DNA from: Devosia equisanguinis
GTDB taxonomy: Bacteria; Pseudomonadota; Alphaproteobacteria; Rhizobiales; Hyphomicrobiaceae
Direction of reading: 5' to 3'
DNA: 39,368 bases
NCBI GenBank assembly: GCA_945889015.1
Contig: CAMDBL010000012.1
Span: 1 to 39,368 of the forward strand
The position numbers were made by a program, and so were the translations under genes. Of the stretch, positions 1 to 9,023 are shown piece after piece. Position 1 is the first letter of the stretch; the number at the start of each line of letters is the position of its first letter. The notes under the pieces are model-generated. The model did no database searches. It saw only the letters and a list, made by a program, of their open reading frames with translations, and was not told the DNA's origin.

Positions 1-138
1 AACCGCATCGAAAATTAGACCGCGACATCAGCGACAATCAGAAACGACTTGCCGGCGGAACGAATCGAGATGATCGTGCACTCGCTATCGGCCGCCGCAA
101 TCTCTATCGATCGCCGCCCGCCGTCTCACCCAGATTGA

Positions 139-900
139 CGCGCTACACACGAGCCGCTCATCAGCTTTGAGACGTTCCTCAAGATTCAAGACCGGCTTGA
201 TGGGAAGCAAACAGCACCCGCCCGCCCCGACGTCAAAGACGACTTCCCGCTGCGCGGCTTCGTGAACTGCGATTGCTGCGACAAGCCGATGACGGCTGCG
301 TGGGCGAAGGGCAGTAAGGGAAAGCACTACGCATACTACTGGTGCTTTACCAAAGGCTGCAGCGCGGCGCGCAAGTCGATTCGAAAGGAGACGCTTGAGG
401 CGGCATTCGACGGCCTCCTGAACGACATCAGGCCGACGCAGGAGCTGCTGTTCGCCGCCCACGCCATGATCAAACTTCTATGGGAAACCCGCGAGAGCGC
501 ATCCAAGGAACTCGCGGGCACCGCCGCACGCGAGCTTCAGGTCATCGAGCGCAAGATCGAGCAGCTGGTGGCTCGGCTTGTGGAGACGGACAGTCGCACC
601 ATCATCGACGCCTACGAAGCCCAGCTTCACAAGCTGCAGGATCAGAAGAATCTCCTGGCCGAGAAAGCGGCCTCGGGAGGCCGTCCGAAGAAGAGCTTCG
701 AGGAAAGTTTTCGAACCTCCTTCGGCTTCCTCTCAAACCCCCGGATTCTATGGGATTCCGGGCGTATCGACCAACGCCGGAAACTGCTTCGTCTCCTGTT
801 TGGGGGTCGTGTCAAATACTCGATTTCCGAGGGACTTCGAACCCACGAAACCACCACATTTTTCAAGGCTTTGCGGTCGGTTTTTGGGGGTGAAAATGGA
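139..900 (+). pseudogene. Serine recombinase C-terminal remnant
   Basis: The open frame begins after a TGA at 136-138 and reads the C-terminal half of a large serine recombinase. It contains the conserved start of the recombinase domain ([10 protein letters not shown]), a zinc-ribbon with CDCC and a later WCFTKGC, then a long coiled-coil helix region (about 480-680) typical of the C-terminal part of these enzymes. The catalytic N-terminal resolvase domain is missing and the preceding 138 bases contain in-frame stops at 16 and 136, so the gene is broken within or before the window. The frame has no stop of its own before it runs antisense through the adjacent tRNA gene. In intact relatives this enzyme drives integration and excision of mobile elements; here it is probably the residue of one that sat next to the tRNA. 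Confidence 0.7.
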
Positions 901-901
901 G

Positions 902-978
902 TGGCGCACCCGACAGGATTCGAACCTGTGACCTTTGCCTTCGGAGGGCAACGCTCTATCCAGCTGAGCTACGGGTGC
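902..978 (-). tRNA. tRNA-Arg (anticodon CCG)
   Basis: The minus strand folds as a complete 77-nt cloverleaf. The acceptor stem is GCACCCG paired with CGGGTGC, the D stem is GCTC/GAGC, and the anticodon stem is TTGCC/GGCAA around the loop CTCCGAA, giving anticodon CCG for codon CGG. The T stem is ACAGG/CCTGT with loop TTCGAAT, followed by discriminator G and an encoded CCA. The 3' end faces the recombinase remnant, as expected when a tRNA 3' end served as an integration site. Antisense translation of this gene produces the well-known spurious peptide [14 protein letters not shown]. Confidence 0.97.
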
Positions 979-1088
979 ATGCCGGCGCGCGGTGGCGCGA
1001 AGGCCTCTGATAGCGCATCTCGGGGCGGCCCGCAAATGGCGATCTCATCACGCCGCGGCTTGAACCGCACGCGCCACCCAGCAGGTGG

Positions 1089-2054
1089 CTACCGCTTCCA
1101 GCTGCCGTCGATGAAGGCGGTGATCAGCGCGCGGGCGATGGCCTGCTGGCCGGGAATCCAGCAGCCGTCGGGGTGCTTGCCCTCGGCCATCAGCGCGACC
1201 TCCGCGCGCGGGAACCAGCGCGCCTCCACGATCTCGGTCGGATCGATGGTGATATCCGTCGTCTCGGCGATGCCGATGCAGCCGATCATCAGAGAGTGCG
1301 GGAACGGCCAGGGCTGCGTCGAATGGAAATGGACGTCGCCGACGCGGATGCCGGCCTCCTCGAACACCTCGCGCTGCACGGCGTGCTCGATGTCCTCGCC
1401 CGCCTCGATGAAGCCTGCCAGCGTGGAGTACATCTTCTCGGCGAAGCGCGCCTCGTGGCCGAGCAGGCAGCGGTCGTTCGCGGGATCGACGATCAGCATG
1501 ATCACGACCGGGTCGGTGCGCGGGAAATGCTCCATGCCGCACGCCCAGCACTTGCGCTTCCAGCCGGCATCCTTGACCTGATTGCTGCCGCCGCAGTGGC
1601 CGCAGTGATGGGCGTTCTGGTGCCAAGCGGCGAGCGCGCGGGCCTGCCCCGCGAGCGACAACTCCTCGGCCGGCAGCACGCCTTGCATGGCGAGCGAGCG
1701 CAGATCGACGGCAGGCCGCAGCATCTCGATCGCATGCGGCGCCGCGTTGCAGCGGTGATCGGAGAAGGCGAGCGCCCAGTGCGGGGCCTTGGTGGTGCGG
1801 TCGAGACCGAGGAACATGGCCTCCGCGGTCGGCAGCTCCAGCCTTGCGATGTCGGTTTGACCGAACCAGCGCAGAGAGCCGGTCTTCTTGTCCAAGCTCG
1901 AATGAATCACCGGCTTCAAGTCGGCCAGAATGATGAAACGGGCGTCAGCGGCGGCGAGCTGGCCAGCCATGTATTTCGCATCGGCGCGTCGCGTCCCCAC
2001 GCGATCGAGCAGGGTGGTAGTGTGTACGGTCGGTATGAAACTCGGCTTGGCCAT
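1089..2054 (-). CDS. nudC: NADH pyrophosphatase / NAD-RNA decapping enzyme NudC
   Basis: A 321-residue Nudix hydrolase of the NudC subfamily, which cleaves NAD(H) to NMN(H) and AMP and in E. coli removes 5'-NAD caps from RNA. The zinc ribbon has Cys151, Cys154, Cys169 and Cys172. The Nudix box is complete at 214-236 (Gly214, Glu220, Arg228-Glu229, Glu232-Glu233, Gly235). The subfamily-specific QPWPFPHS follows at 247-254. The N-terminal domain (1-120) is the divergent part, as usual. The start is the ATG with AGGAG about 10 bases upstream; the open frame continues further upstream but that extension looks like arginine-rich noise. It lies on the same strand as the channel gene upstream, with about 90 bases between them. 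Confidence 0.93.
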   Translation of the reverse strand: MAKPSFIPTVHTTTLLDRVGTRRADAKYMAGQLAAADARFIILADLKPVIHSSLDKKTGSLRWFGQTDIARLELPTAEAMFLGLDRTTKAPHWALAFSDHRCNAAPHAIEMLRPAVDLRSLAMQGVLPAEELSLAGQARALAAWHQNAHHCGHCGGSNQVKDAGWKRKCWACGMEHFPRTDPVVIMLIVDPANDRCLLGHEARFAEKMYSTLAGFIEAGEDIEHAVQREVFEEAGIRVGDVHFHSTQPWPFPHSLMIGCIGIAETTDITIDPTEIVEARWFPRAEVALMAEGKHPDGCWIPGQQAIARALITAFIDGSWKR

Positions 2055-2143
2055 CTGGGTCGTCTCCTCTTGCGGCAGACATGAGCATGAGGCGCGGGCC
2101 AAGGCAACGCCGTGCGCAGCAGATGGCGGATCACCGGCCTGCC

Positions 2144-3856
2144 CTACCGGCGTGACCGGCCCGGGACCAGCCACTGCCAAATGGTGCCTTCGAGCGAGCC
2201 CCGGCCGGCGACGACGGTGGCGGCGATGTTGGCATTGCGAACCACCTCGCGCTGCTCGCGCCGCGCGGCTGGCGTGCCGGCGAACAGCAGCCGGTCCCCT
2301 TCCTGCACCGGCGTGTCGTCGGGGGGAAGGTCCCACGTCTCGCGTCCGCGGATCAGCAGCAGGGCGACACTACCGGTCTGGATCCTGCGGTCGAACGAGC
2401 TGCGGCGGAGGTCGCCAATGCTGACCGCACCCTGAAAGCGCTGCAACACGCCGTGCAGCCCCGGCGTGTCCGCCGCCGAGATCTCGAAGCTCCAGAAGTC
2501 GGGCGAGGCGTCACCGGAGACCGCCGTCAAGCGAGAGACCAGATCCTGTGACCAGTCCTCGTCGCGGCTGCGCACGATGGCGAGAAAATCGGCCAGCAGC
2601 TTCGTGCGCAGGATCGAGACGCACTCGTTGGCGACGATCTGGCTGGAAACCATCGTCATGTCGGCGGACAGCGCATCGAACAGCGGGCGGTTGGCGACGA
2701 TATTCTGGCGGACGATGACGAACAGCTCTGGCTTGAGCTGCCGGGCCGCGATGGCGATGGCGAGGTTGGCGGTGTCGTTGTCGGTTCCCGCGACGATGCC
2801 CGAGGCCTCGGCAATTCCGGCCGCGTGCAATGTCTGCCGGTCGGTGCCGCGACCGCGGACCCGGCGGATGCCGGCGGCTTTGTCCTCGCCGGCCTCGTGC
2901 GCGGGATCGATGATGGTGACGGCGAAGCCGCCGTGCCGGATGGCCGGCACCACCTGCTCTCCGAAACGGCCATAGCCGCAGACGATCCAGTGGCCGGGCG
3001 GCACCGGGATCGCGGGCGTCAAATAGGCGCCCGGCGGTCCGGTCAGCCAGGTCAGCAGCCGGTGACGGTCCGGCGCCGTCATCGCATGGCGGAGCTGATC
3101 GCTGAACTGCACGAACGGGTTGATCGTCTGGTAGGTGCCGACCGTGGTCATGGAGGCCGCGATGCCCGGCGTGAAGGCGCGGCAGATGGCCGGCAGGCCG
3201 GGGTGCAGCAGGCGGGTATTGATGGCGATGGCGAGGTTCGCCTCCTCGTCGCTGCTGAGCGCCAGCACGCCGCGGCACTCGTCCTTCTTGAGCCCGGCGA
3301 GGATCAGGTTCTCAGGCACCCGCGCGTCGGTGTCGAGGGATGGAACGTCGGCGGCCAGGCCGAGCAGCTGCAGCTCGCCGAGGCGACCTTCGTCCTGGTC
3401 GAGCACGACACAACGCCGCCCCAGCCGGTCGAGCGCCTTGACCACCATCAGCCCGGTCTCGCCGAGACCGCAGACGAGATAGAACGGCTCGCGCAGCGAC
3501 TGCACCGCGCGGCGGAATCGCGCCGTCTGGATCGATTGCTTGAAGCCGTTGTCCTGGCTGAGCCCCAGCACGGAGCCGAGCAGGAACGCCCAGCCCATCA
3601 CCGACAGATAGATGATCAGCGTGACCCACAGTCGCTGCACGTCCGTGAACGGATGGGGTATCTCGCCAAAGCCGATCGTGGTGGCGGTGTAGGTGACGAA
3701 ATAGAACGCCTGGAACGGACTCATGTGCCAGGGCTTGCCTTCCGGGCCGACGCCCGGGATCAGCGTCAGCCCGAGCGTGGCGACGGTGAAGATCAGGATG
3801 ATCAGGACCAGCGGCGCGCGCAGCCGGCGCAGAGCGATGAAGAAGACGCTGCCCAC
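2144..3856 (-). CDS. Potassium channel protein with two RCK (TrkA-N) domains
   Basis: A 570-residue ion-channel protein. The N-terminal membrane part has a helix at about 13-35, a pore loop with selectivity filter TTIGFGE (59-65) and a second helix at 75-98, so one two-helix pore module per subunit. Two nucleotide-binding RCK domains follow, with glycine-rich Rossmann turns CGLGETG (129-135) and CGYGRFG (293-299), and a TrkA-C-like region at the end. The filter reads GFG rather than the classic GYG, which is seen in some prokaryotic channels. I chose the GTG at 3856: it lies one base after the TGA of the upstream small membrane protein, suggesting translational coupling, and the first hydrophobic helix follows directly. 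Ion choice and ligand (NAD, Ca2+ or nucleotides) cannot be read from the sequence. Confidence 0.88.
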   Translation of the reverse strand: MGSVFFIALRRLRAPLVLIILIFTVATLGLTLIPGVGPEGKPWHMSPFQAFYFVTYTATTIGFGEIPHPFTDVQRLWVTLIIYLSVMGWAFLLGSVLGLSQDNGFKQSIQTARFRRAVQSLREPFYLVCGLGETGLMVVKALDRLGRRCVVLDQDEGRLGELQLLGLAADVPSLDTDARVPENLILAGLKKDECRGVLALSSDEEANLAIAINTRLLHPGLPAICRAFTPGIAASMTTVGTYQTINPFVQFSDQLRHAMTAPDRHRLLTWLTGPPGAYLTPAIPVPPGHWIVCGYGRFGEQVVPAIRHGGFAVTIIDPAHEAGEDKAAGIRRVRGRGTDRQTLHAAGIAEASGIVAGTDNDTANLAIAIAARQLKPELFVIVRQNIVANRPLFDALSADMTMVSSQIVANECVSILRTKLLADFLAIVRSRDEDWSQDLVSRLTAVSGDASPDFWSFEISAADTPGLHGVLQRFQGAVSIGDLRRSSFDRRIQTGSVALLLIRGRETWDLPPDDTPVQEGDRLLFAGTPAARREQREVVRNANIAATVVAGRGSLEGTIWQWLVPGRSRR

Positions 3857-3857
3857 G

Positions 3858-4244
3858 TCAGCGCCTCTGCAACGTCGTCTCGACCACCATGATGACGACG
3901 GAGACGACATTGGCGAGCAGCGCGCCCGCGGCGAGCGAAACGATGCTCGCCATCTGGCTCGGTGTCAGCGGGGCGTCGCCGGCCGTGCGCGAAACGAAGA
4001 ACCACGCCAGCGCCGCAGCACCGAGCTGCAGCAGCGCCACCAGGCTCGAAGCGAGATGCACGGCGCCGATGTGGGTTCGGTCCCCGAACTTCAGCACGGT
4101 CGCGATCAAGTTGACGACGATGGCGGCGAACAGCTCCCAGAAGTGGTGGTACTCCGGATTGCCGATGTCTCCCAGCACGAAGCCGAAGTTGAGGGTTGCC
4201 GACAGCAGGATGAAGAAGCCGAAGACGACTTTCTCGAGATTCAT
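3858..4244 (-). CDS. Small four-helix membrane protein (DUF6394-like)
   Basis: A 128-residue integral membrane protein with hydrophobic segments at roughly 5-25, 38-52, 62-86 and 97-121. Conserved-looking stretches are GDIGNPEYHHFWELFAAIVV and LKFGDRTHIGAVHLA. From memory these match the uncharacterised DUF6394 family, but I cannot search to confirm. The ATG at 4244 starts a compact protein, and its stop is separated by one base from the GTG of the potassium-channel gene. The two are therefore probably co-translated, and the small protein is a candidate accessory or regulatory subunit of the channel. No catalytic motif is visible. Confidence 0.75.
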   Translation of the reverse strand: MNLEKVVFGFFILLSATLNFGFVLGDIGNPEYHHFWELFAAIVVNLIATVLKFGDRTHIGAVHLASSLVALLQLGAAALAWFFVSRTAGDAPLTPSQMASIVSLAAGALLANVVSVVIMVVETTLQRR

Positions 4245-4366
4245 GTCCCAGCCCTGGTTTGCGAGCGTTGTGCGATGCCGGACACGGTGAGCCCGGTCAC
4301 GACCGATCAAGCACAAGCCATAGGACGCCATCCGCCGAAGCGCCAGCCTGGACGCCGGACACTGTG

Positions 4367-4401
4367 AAAAAGGGCGTGCGAGCCGTAGCCCGCACGCCCT
4401 T
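4367..4401 (-). terminator. Rho-independent terminator of the dehydratase gene
   Basis: The minus-strand transcript forms a perfect 11-bp stem, AAGGGCGTGCG with CGCACGCCCTT, around a 10-nt loop, running into five consecutive U residues (A at 4367-4371 on the plus strand). It starts 25 bases after the stop codon of the dehydratase gene, so it ends that transcript and insulates the channel operon downstream. Confidence 0.85.
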
Positions 4402-4426
4402 GTCCGCCAACGGTCTCTGTGATGCC

Positions 4427-6295
4427 TCAGAACGCCTTGGTCGTGCTCGGGCGATACTTGTTCTTGGGCACGAAGCCCGAGCGCTCGGCCGTGCGGGGCT
4501 CGCGCACCCAGATCTCGCGACCTGGATGCAGGCCGCCGCCGCGGGTCGCGGGAACGGCGGTCAGGCGCGCACGATGCAGGAGCCGCGTGTCGGCGATGCC
4601 GCAGTCGGGGTGGACGCCGCCATTGGCCGCGACGACCTTGTCCCACGCCGCCTTGCGCTTCTTCACCGTGGCCGGATCGGAAAGCGCGGTGCAGTTCAGC
4701 TCGTTGGTGTTGAGGTCGGCGACGATCTCGTCCCCCTCCTCGATCAGCGCGATCGGACCGCCCAGCGCCGCCTCGGGGCCGACGTGGCCGATGACGAGGC
4801 CGACCGAGCCGCCGGAGAAGCGGCCGTCCGTCATCAGCGCGACGACAATGCCGCGCTCGCGACACAGCGTGGTGATGCGCGAGGTGGAATCGAGCATTTC
4901 CGGCATGCCGGGCGCGCCGCTCGGCCCCTCGTAGCGCACGATGATCATGTCGTGGTTCTGGAAGCGATCCGGCGTCTTGTCGAGCGCCTCGAGCAAGCCC
5001 TGCTCGCCGGCGAAGACGCGCGCCTTGCCCTTGAACAGGTTGTTCTCGAGCCCGCCCTCGACGCCAGCGAGCTTCAGGATCGCGGAGAACTCCGGCGACA
5101 GGTTGCCGCCGAGCACGCGCAGTCCGCCGGTCGGCTTGTAGGGCCTCTCGACCGGATAGATCACCTTGCCGTCGACGGGCTTCGCCGCGAGACGCTTGAC
5201 CTGAGCCGCCAGCGTCTCGCCGGTGCAGGTCATCACCTCGCCGTTGAGCAGTCCGGCGTCGAGCAGCTCGCGCACGATCACCTGCACGCCGCCGACGTTG
5301 TCGATGTCGAGCATCGAGTACTTGCCGTAGGGCCGCGCGTCGGTCAGCACGGGGATGACGTGCTGGGAGAGGTGGTTGAACTCCTCCGGCGTCATGATCT
5401 CCTTCCAGAAATCACCGTAGCCGGCGGCGCGCGCAATCTCGGGCGCATGCAGCGTCACGTTGGTCGATCCGCCGACGGCCATCGCCACGATCACCGCGTT
5501 GCGGATCGAATCGCGCACGACGATGTCGCGCGGCTTCAGGCCCTTGGCGATCAGGTTGGCGAGATGGTCGACCAGCTCCTTGGGGAACTGCTCGAGCCGG
5601 CGCGGGTCGTCGGAGGCCGGCGCCACCATGTGCAGGGGCTGCATGCCGACGACGCCGATGAAGGTCTGCATCGTGTTGTAGGTGAACATGCCGCCGCAGC
5701 TTCCAATGCCCGGGCAGGCATGACAGGCGATGTGGTGGCGGTACTCCGCGTCAGGGTGGCCGGCAACCTGGTAGGCGCTGACGATGTCCAGCGCCTCGCC
5801 GGTCTTGGGGTCGTGGCCCGGACGAATGGTGCCGTCCGACATGATGATCGCGGGCTGGTTGTGCTCCAGCATCGCCGCCAGCGTGCCCACCGGCGGCTTG
5901 TCACAGGCGACGACGGCGATGGTGCCGGCGAGGCCGGTGGCTGACAGATGCTCGCACATCGAGTCGTTGGTCACCTCGCGGCCGATCAGCGAGTAGCGCA
6001 TCTCGCGCGTGCCGTTGCGGATGCCGTCCGAGGTGGCGATGGTGTACTCGGGCTGCACGAGACGCAGCTTGAGTTGGCCGGGGCCGGTGCCGATGCGCCT
6101 TTTCAACTCGGCGTGGATGGCGTCGACCTTCGAGAGCACGCCGAGGTAGCACTGGCTGTCGCCCTTGGTGCCGACGACGCCGACGGAGGGCTCGTGAATC
6201 AGGTCGGGATCGGTACCGAGTTCGCGCGCGATGCCGATGGTCTGGGTCGAGCGGCCGGGATGGCGGTCGATCAGCACGACAGTGGTCTTGGTCAT
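4427..6295 (-). CDS. IlvD/Edd-family dehydratase (dihydroxy-acid or sugar-acid dehydratase)
   Basis: A 622-residue member of the IlvD/Edd family of Fe-S dehydratases, which remove water from 2,3-dihydroxy acids or aldonic acids. The three cysteines expected to hold the Fe-S cluster are at Cys49, Cys131 (ACDKPPVG) and Cys200 (GSCGGMFTYNTM). Other family signatures are GGSTNVTLH, YEGPSGAPGMPEML and DGRFSGGS. The CDKPPVG variant and the length (about 560-615 is usual for IlvD) point away from housekeeping IlvD and toward the sugar-acid dehydratase branch, but the substrate cannot be assigned. The start is the ATG preceded by GGGAGGAC at 7 bases. It is a single-gene unit: a strong terminator follows and a divergent kinase gene precedes it. 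A 7-bp palindrome lies in its leader. An eda gene exists in the window but is far away. Confidence 0.88.
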   Translation of the reverse strand: MTKTTVVLIDRHPGRSTQTIGIARELGTDPDLIHEPSVGVVGTKGDSQCYLGVLSKVDAIHAELKRRIGTGPGQLKLRLVQPEYTIATSDGIRNGTREMRYSLIGREVTNDSMCEHLSATGLAGTIAVVACDKPPVGTLAAMLEHNQPAIIMSDGTIRPGHDPKTGEALDIVSAYQVAGHPDAEYRHHIACHACPGIGSCGGMFTYNTMQTFIGVVGMQPLHMVAPASDDPRRLEQFPKELVDHLANLIAKGLKPRDIVVRDSIRNAVIVAMAVGGSTNVTLHAPEIARAAGYGDFWKEIMTPEEFNHLSQHVIPVLTDARPYGKYSMLDIDNVGGVQVIVRELLDAGLLNGEVMTCTGETLAAQVKRLAAKPVDGKVIYPVERPYKPTGGLRVLGGNLSPEFSAILKLAGVEGGLENNLFKGKARVFAGEQGLLEALDKTPDRFQNHDMIIVRYEGPSGAPGMPEMLDSTSRITTLCRERGIVVALMTDGRFSGGSVGLVIGHVGPEAALGGPIALIEEGDEIVADLNTNELNCTALSDPATVKKRKAAWDKVVAANGGVHPDCGIADTRLLHRARLTAVPATRGGGLHPGREIWVREPRTAERSGFVPKNKYRPSTTKAF

Positions 6296-6318
6296 TCTGG
6301 TGTCCTCCCGGGCGAGGC

Positions 6319-6335
6319 GGCCTCGGCACGAGGCC
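6319..6335 (-). promoter_or_regulatory. Perfect 7-bp palindrome in the dehydratase leader
   Basis: GGCCTCG and CGAGGCC are separated by three bases, 24 bases upstream of the dehydratase start codon. This could be a repressor operator or a leader hairpin close to the ribosome-binding site. No matching regulator gene is visible nearby, and palindromes of this size do arise by chance in G+C-rich DNA. Confidence 0.3.
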
Positions 6336-6670
6336 TGCGGTGGGCCGCACATGATGCGCTCGCGCGCGTTATGGCCGGAGACGGCAGGCGAGACAAGGGC
6401 GCAGGTCAAGGAGCGCGAGCGATACCGGCGGCGGCAACGACCGGCCGCTCGTTCCCCCGCTTGCTCGGCCGCGGCTTCCACGATACCGTGCGAAAAGTCG
6501 GCAATCGACCTGAAAACGCGGGATAAATCGGCTCTTTGGCCTCGCAGCCTCGGCGAAGAAGCTGCACTCGCCGAGCTGGGCCGCCGCTTCGTCCCTGGAT
6601 TGCTCGTGTGACAGCGACCGGCAGGTCCTGGTCCACCGCTCCGAACAACCTCGAACCAAGGATCCACGCG
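6336..6670. other. Divergent intergenic region, no gene seen
   Basis: This stretch separates the divergent dehydratase and histidine-kinase genes and should contain both promoters. I see no convincing -35/-10 pair, no tRNA or hairpin terminator and no GGAAC-type general-stress promoter. The kinase frame is open back to 6536 through alternative TTG/GTG codons, so part of this region might be coding if the kinase starts earlier than chosen. Confidence 0.4.
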
Positions 6671-7888
6671 GTGGCCGCCGAGAGCAGCAACGACACTCCC
6701 ATCGTCGAGGCGAACCCGACGGGCGACACTCCCGACACGGGGTTGAGGGCGCTGCAGGTTCGCATTCGTCAGCAGGAGCTGCTCGCAGACCTCGGTGTTT
6801 TGGCCTTGCAGGGAGCAGCGCTCGACATGTTGCTCCAGGAGACAGCGCGATTGACGGCTCAGGGCCTCGACGCCCAATTCTGCAAGATCCTGGAGCATCG
6901 GCCGGCCGACAATCGGCTGCTTGTCCGTGCGGGCGTGGGATGGGACGCCGGCGTGGTCGGAGTCGCGACCGTTGGCGCCGATCTCGATTCCCCGGCCGGT
7001 TTCGCATTGCGCACCGGCAAGCCGGTGATTTCGAACCACCTCGAGAACGAAGAGCGCTTCCGGACGTCGGAACTACTCAAAACTCACGGCATCCGGCGCG
7101 CCATGAACGTCATCTTGCAGGGTGACGGAAAACCGTATGGCGTGCTCGAGGTCGACAGCCAATCAGAAGGCGAGTTCCTCGAGCATGATTTGGCGTTTCT
7201 GCAGGGCGCGGCCAACGTTCTGGGCATGGCGATCGAACGAGAAAGGCATGACCGGAAGCTCGCCGCGGCGCTCGAAAGGCATCAAGTCCTGCTCAAAGAA
7301 ATGAACCACCGCGTCAAGAACAGCCTCGCGATCGTTGCGAGCATGTTGAACCTGCAGGCGCGCGACAACGCGAGCCCGGAGTTGACGGAACATCTGAATG
7401 AGGCCGCGCATCGCATCACGGCCATCGGAAAACTTCACGATCAGCTGAGTTTCGGTTCCGACATCGAACGAATGGACATCGGCCGATACATCGTCACCAT
7501 CTGCAAGGATCTGGATCAGAACGTATCCCGCTGTGAAATCGTCACCGACGTGGTCGAAGGCGTTCTGGTCGCAACAGAGCGCGCCGTCGCCATCGCCCTG
7601 ATCGTCAACGAACTGATCACCAACGCTGCAAAATACGCGTACAAGGACGAAACGGGCGGCAAGATCGACATCAAGGTCCAACAGGTCGAGCCGGGCACTC
7701 TCTCGATCTCCGTCGGCGACGAAGGCACCGGCCTGCCTCAGAGTTTCGATCCGCGCGGGGCGAAGGGGCTCGGAATGCGCCTCATAGCGGTGTTCATCGG
7801 CCAGCTGAATGCAAAAATGGCCGTCCGCCAGAGAAATCCCGGAACCGAGTTCGTGATCTCCATCCCGCTCGATGCTTCGACGTCGTGA
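6671..7888 (+). CDS. GAF-domain sensor histidine kinase (HisKA_2 type)
   Basis: A soluble 405-residue sensor kinase. A GAF sensor domain occupies about 35-190. It is followed by a short coiled coil and a HisKA_2 dimerisation domain with the phospho-acceptor His213 in MNHRVKNSL. The HATPase domain has the N box NELITNAAKYA (313-323), the G1 box VGDEGTGLP (348-356) and GLGM (366-369). No membrane segment is present, so the signal is probably cytoplasmic. No response regulator lies beside it, so it is an orphan kinase; HisKA_2 kinases in alphaproteobacteria often feed the PhyR stress pathway, but nothing here proves that. The start is uncertain: GTG at 6671 has GGAT about 8 bases upstream, while GTG at 6608 and TTG at 6536 are in frame. 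Confidence 0.88.
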   Translation: MAAESSNDTPIVEANPTGDTPDTGLRALQVRIRQQELLADLGVLALQGAALDMLLQETARLTAQGLDAQFCKILEHRPADNRLLVRAGVGWDAGVVGVATVGADLDSPAGFALRTGKPVISNHLENEERFRTSELLKTHGIRRAMNVILQGDGKPYGVLEVDSQSEGEFLEHDLAFLQGAANVLGMAIERERHDRKLAAALERHQVLLKEMNHRVKNSLAIVASMLNLQARDNASPELTEHLNEAAHRITAIGKLHDQLSFGSDIERMDIGRYIVTICKDLDQNVSRCEIVTDVVEGVLVATERAVAIALIVNELITNAAKYAYKDETGGKIDIKVQQVEPGTLSISVGDEGTGLPQSFDPRGAKGLGMRLIAVFIGQLNAKMAVRQRNPGTEFVISIPLDASTS

Positions 7889-7915
7889 TGCTGGCACTGT
7901 TAGACGGCCCGCGTC

Positions 7916-8788
7916 TCAGACTGTCCGATTCCATGGCGGTGGCACGATGTTGCCGCGCCGGACGGCCATGACCAGTATCATCAGGCCGACGGTCGTGCAG
8001 ACCACCAGCGCGACACTGCTCGCCTCCATGCCGAACTTTCCACCGGTCAGCAGCTCCGGTCCTTCGATGGCAGCCTTGAACAGACCAGGTTGCTCGAATG
8101 CGCCGGACACCGAGCCGGAGAAGATGCCACTCTGGGTGAAGTTCCAGGCGATGTGAGAGCCGATGCTCAGCCACAGCCGGCGGGTCAGCAGATAAACAGC
8201 GGTCAGCAACACGCCTGCTTCGATGGTGATGGCAACGGCCCCGACAATGTTGCCGTCGGCGTTGCCCAAATGCCTGAAACCGAAAAACAGCGCTGATGCC
8301 AACAATGCGATCCAGCTGCCCAGCAATTGCTCGACATTGCGGAAGATCGTTCCCCGGTGCAGCAATTCCTCCAAGACCCCTGAGCTCAGCGCCATTGCGA
8401 CGGACGGCAACATCAGCGCCAGGGAGTTCACGCCTTCGATGCGGTAAATGCCGAGCGCCATCAACACAAGCACGCACAAAGCATAGAGGCCGGCCCCCGC
8501 CGTCATGCCCAGCGCAAGCTCTCGACCCATCGTCGGGAAGGCCAACTCGCTGACCGGTCGCCGCTCGACGAGCCTCACGAACGCAACGTAGACGGCAATG
8601 CCGAGAGCCGTCATCACGGCCGCACTGGCGATGGCGAACACTGGCCGATCTGCAAATTTTTGGCCCCACAAGCCATTGCTGATACCTGCCAGCAAAAACA
8701 GCAGCGGACCCAGCAAGAAAAGGCGGACGAGCGGGAATTGCAGGATTCGCAACCATAGGGGCGGTTGCGGCTTCGACGTTTCACCCAT
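7916..8788 (-). CDS. CPBP-family intramembrane metalloprotease
   Basis: A 290-residue polytopic membrane protein with about eight hydrophobic segments. It carries the CPBP/Abi (Rce1-like) signature: Glu140-Glu141 and Arg145 in EELLHR, His173 in FFGFRH, and His212 with Asn216 in HIAWN. In this family these residues form the glutamate-activated active site of a membrane-embedded peptidase. Bacterial members have been linked to bacteriocin immunity and peptide processing, but the substrate here is unknown. I chose the ATG at 8788 because a G-rich ribosome-binding stretch precedes it; the GTG at 8860 lacks one. It converges with the kinase gene, with 27 bases between the stops. Confidence 0.82.
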   Translation of the reverse strand: MGETSKPQPPLWLRILQFPLVRLFLLGPLLFLLAGISNGLWGQKFADRPVFAIASAAVMTALGIAVYVAFVRLVERRPVSELAFPTMGRELALGMTAGAGLYALCVLVLMALGIYRIEGVNSLALMLPSVAMALSSGVLEELLHRGTIFRNVEQLLGSWIALLASALFFGFRHLGNADGNIVGAVAITIEAGVLLTAVYLLTRRLWLSIGSHIAWNFTQSGIFSGSVSGAFEQPGLFKAAIEGPELLTGGKFGMEASSVALVVCTTVGLMILVMAVRRGNIVPPPWNRTV

Positions 8789-9023
8789 GTGTGGCCCCCC
8801 CGGTTGTTGCCGTGCGGCGTCCAAGACGGTGCCCCTCTGGCATCCCAGCGCCTCGCTCACTTACCCAAGTCATGCAGCAGGCACGGGTAAGGCGCAACGG
8901 GGACGGAGCAAATGTCGAGGCGCATCTTGCGGCGTGGCGACGATCTGCGCGCCGGGCTGCAGACGCGCTCTTTCGCCACTGCGGCGAGCTTCGGCACCAC
9001 GCCGAGAGCGGACACCACCCTCC

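Noticed and set aside
120-139. Possible full-length recombinase starting before 139
   Set aside because: In-frame stops at 16-18 and 136-138 interrupt it, and no catalytic serine domain is present in the window.
901-1581. Continuation of the recombinase frame through the tRNA and into nudC antisense
   Set aside because: The peptide [14 protein letters not shown] is the translation of the tRNA complement, and everything after it is antisense to nudC.
7942-7957. TGGCACGATGTTGCC as a second sigma-54 promoter
   Set aside because: The GG-to-GC spacing is nine bases instead of ten and it lies inside the end of the CPBP gene.
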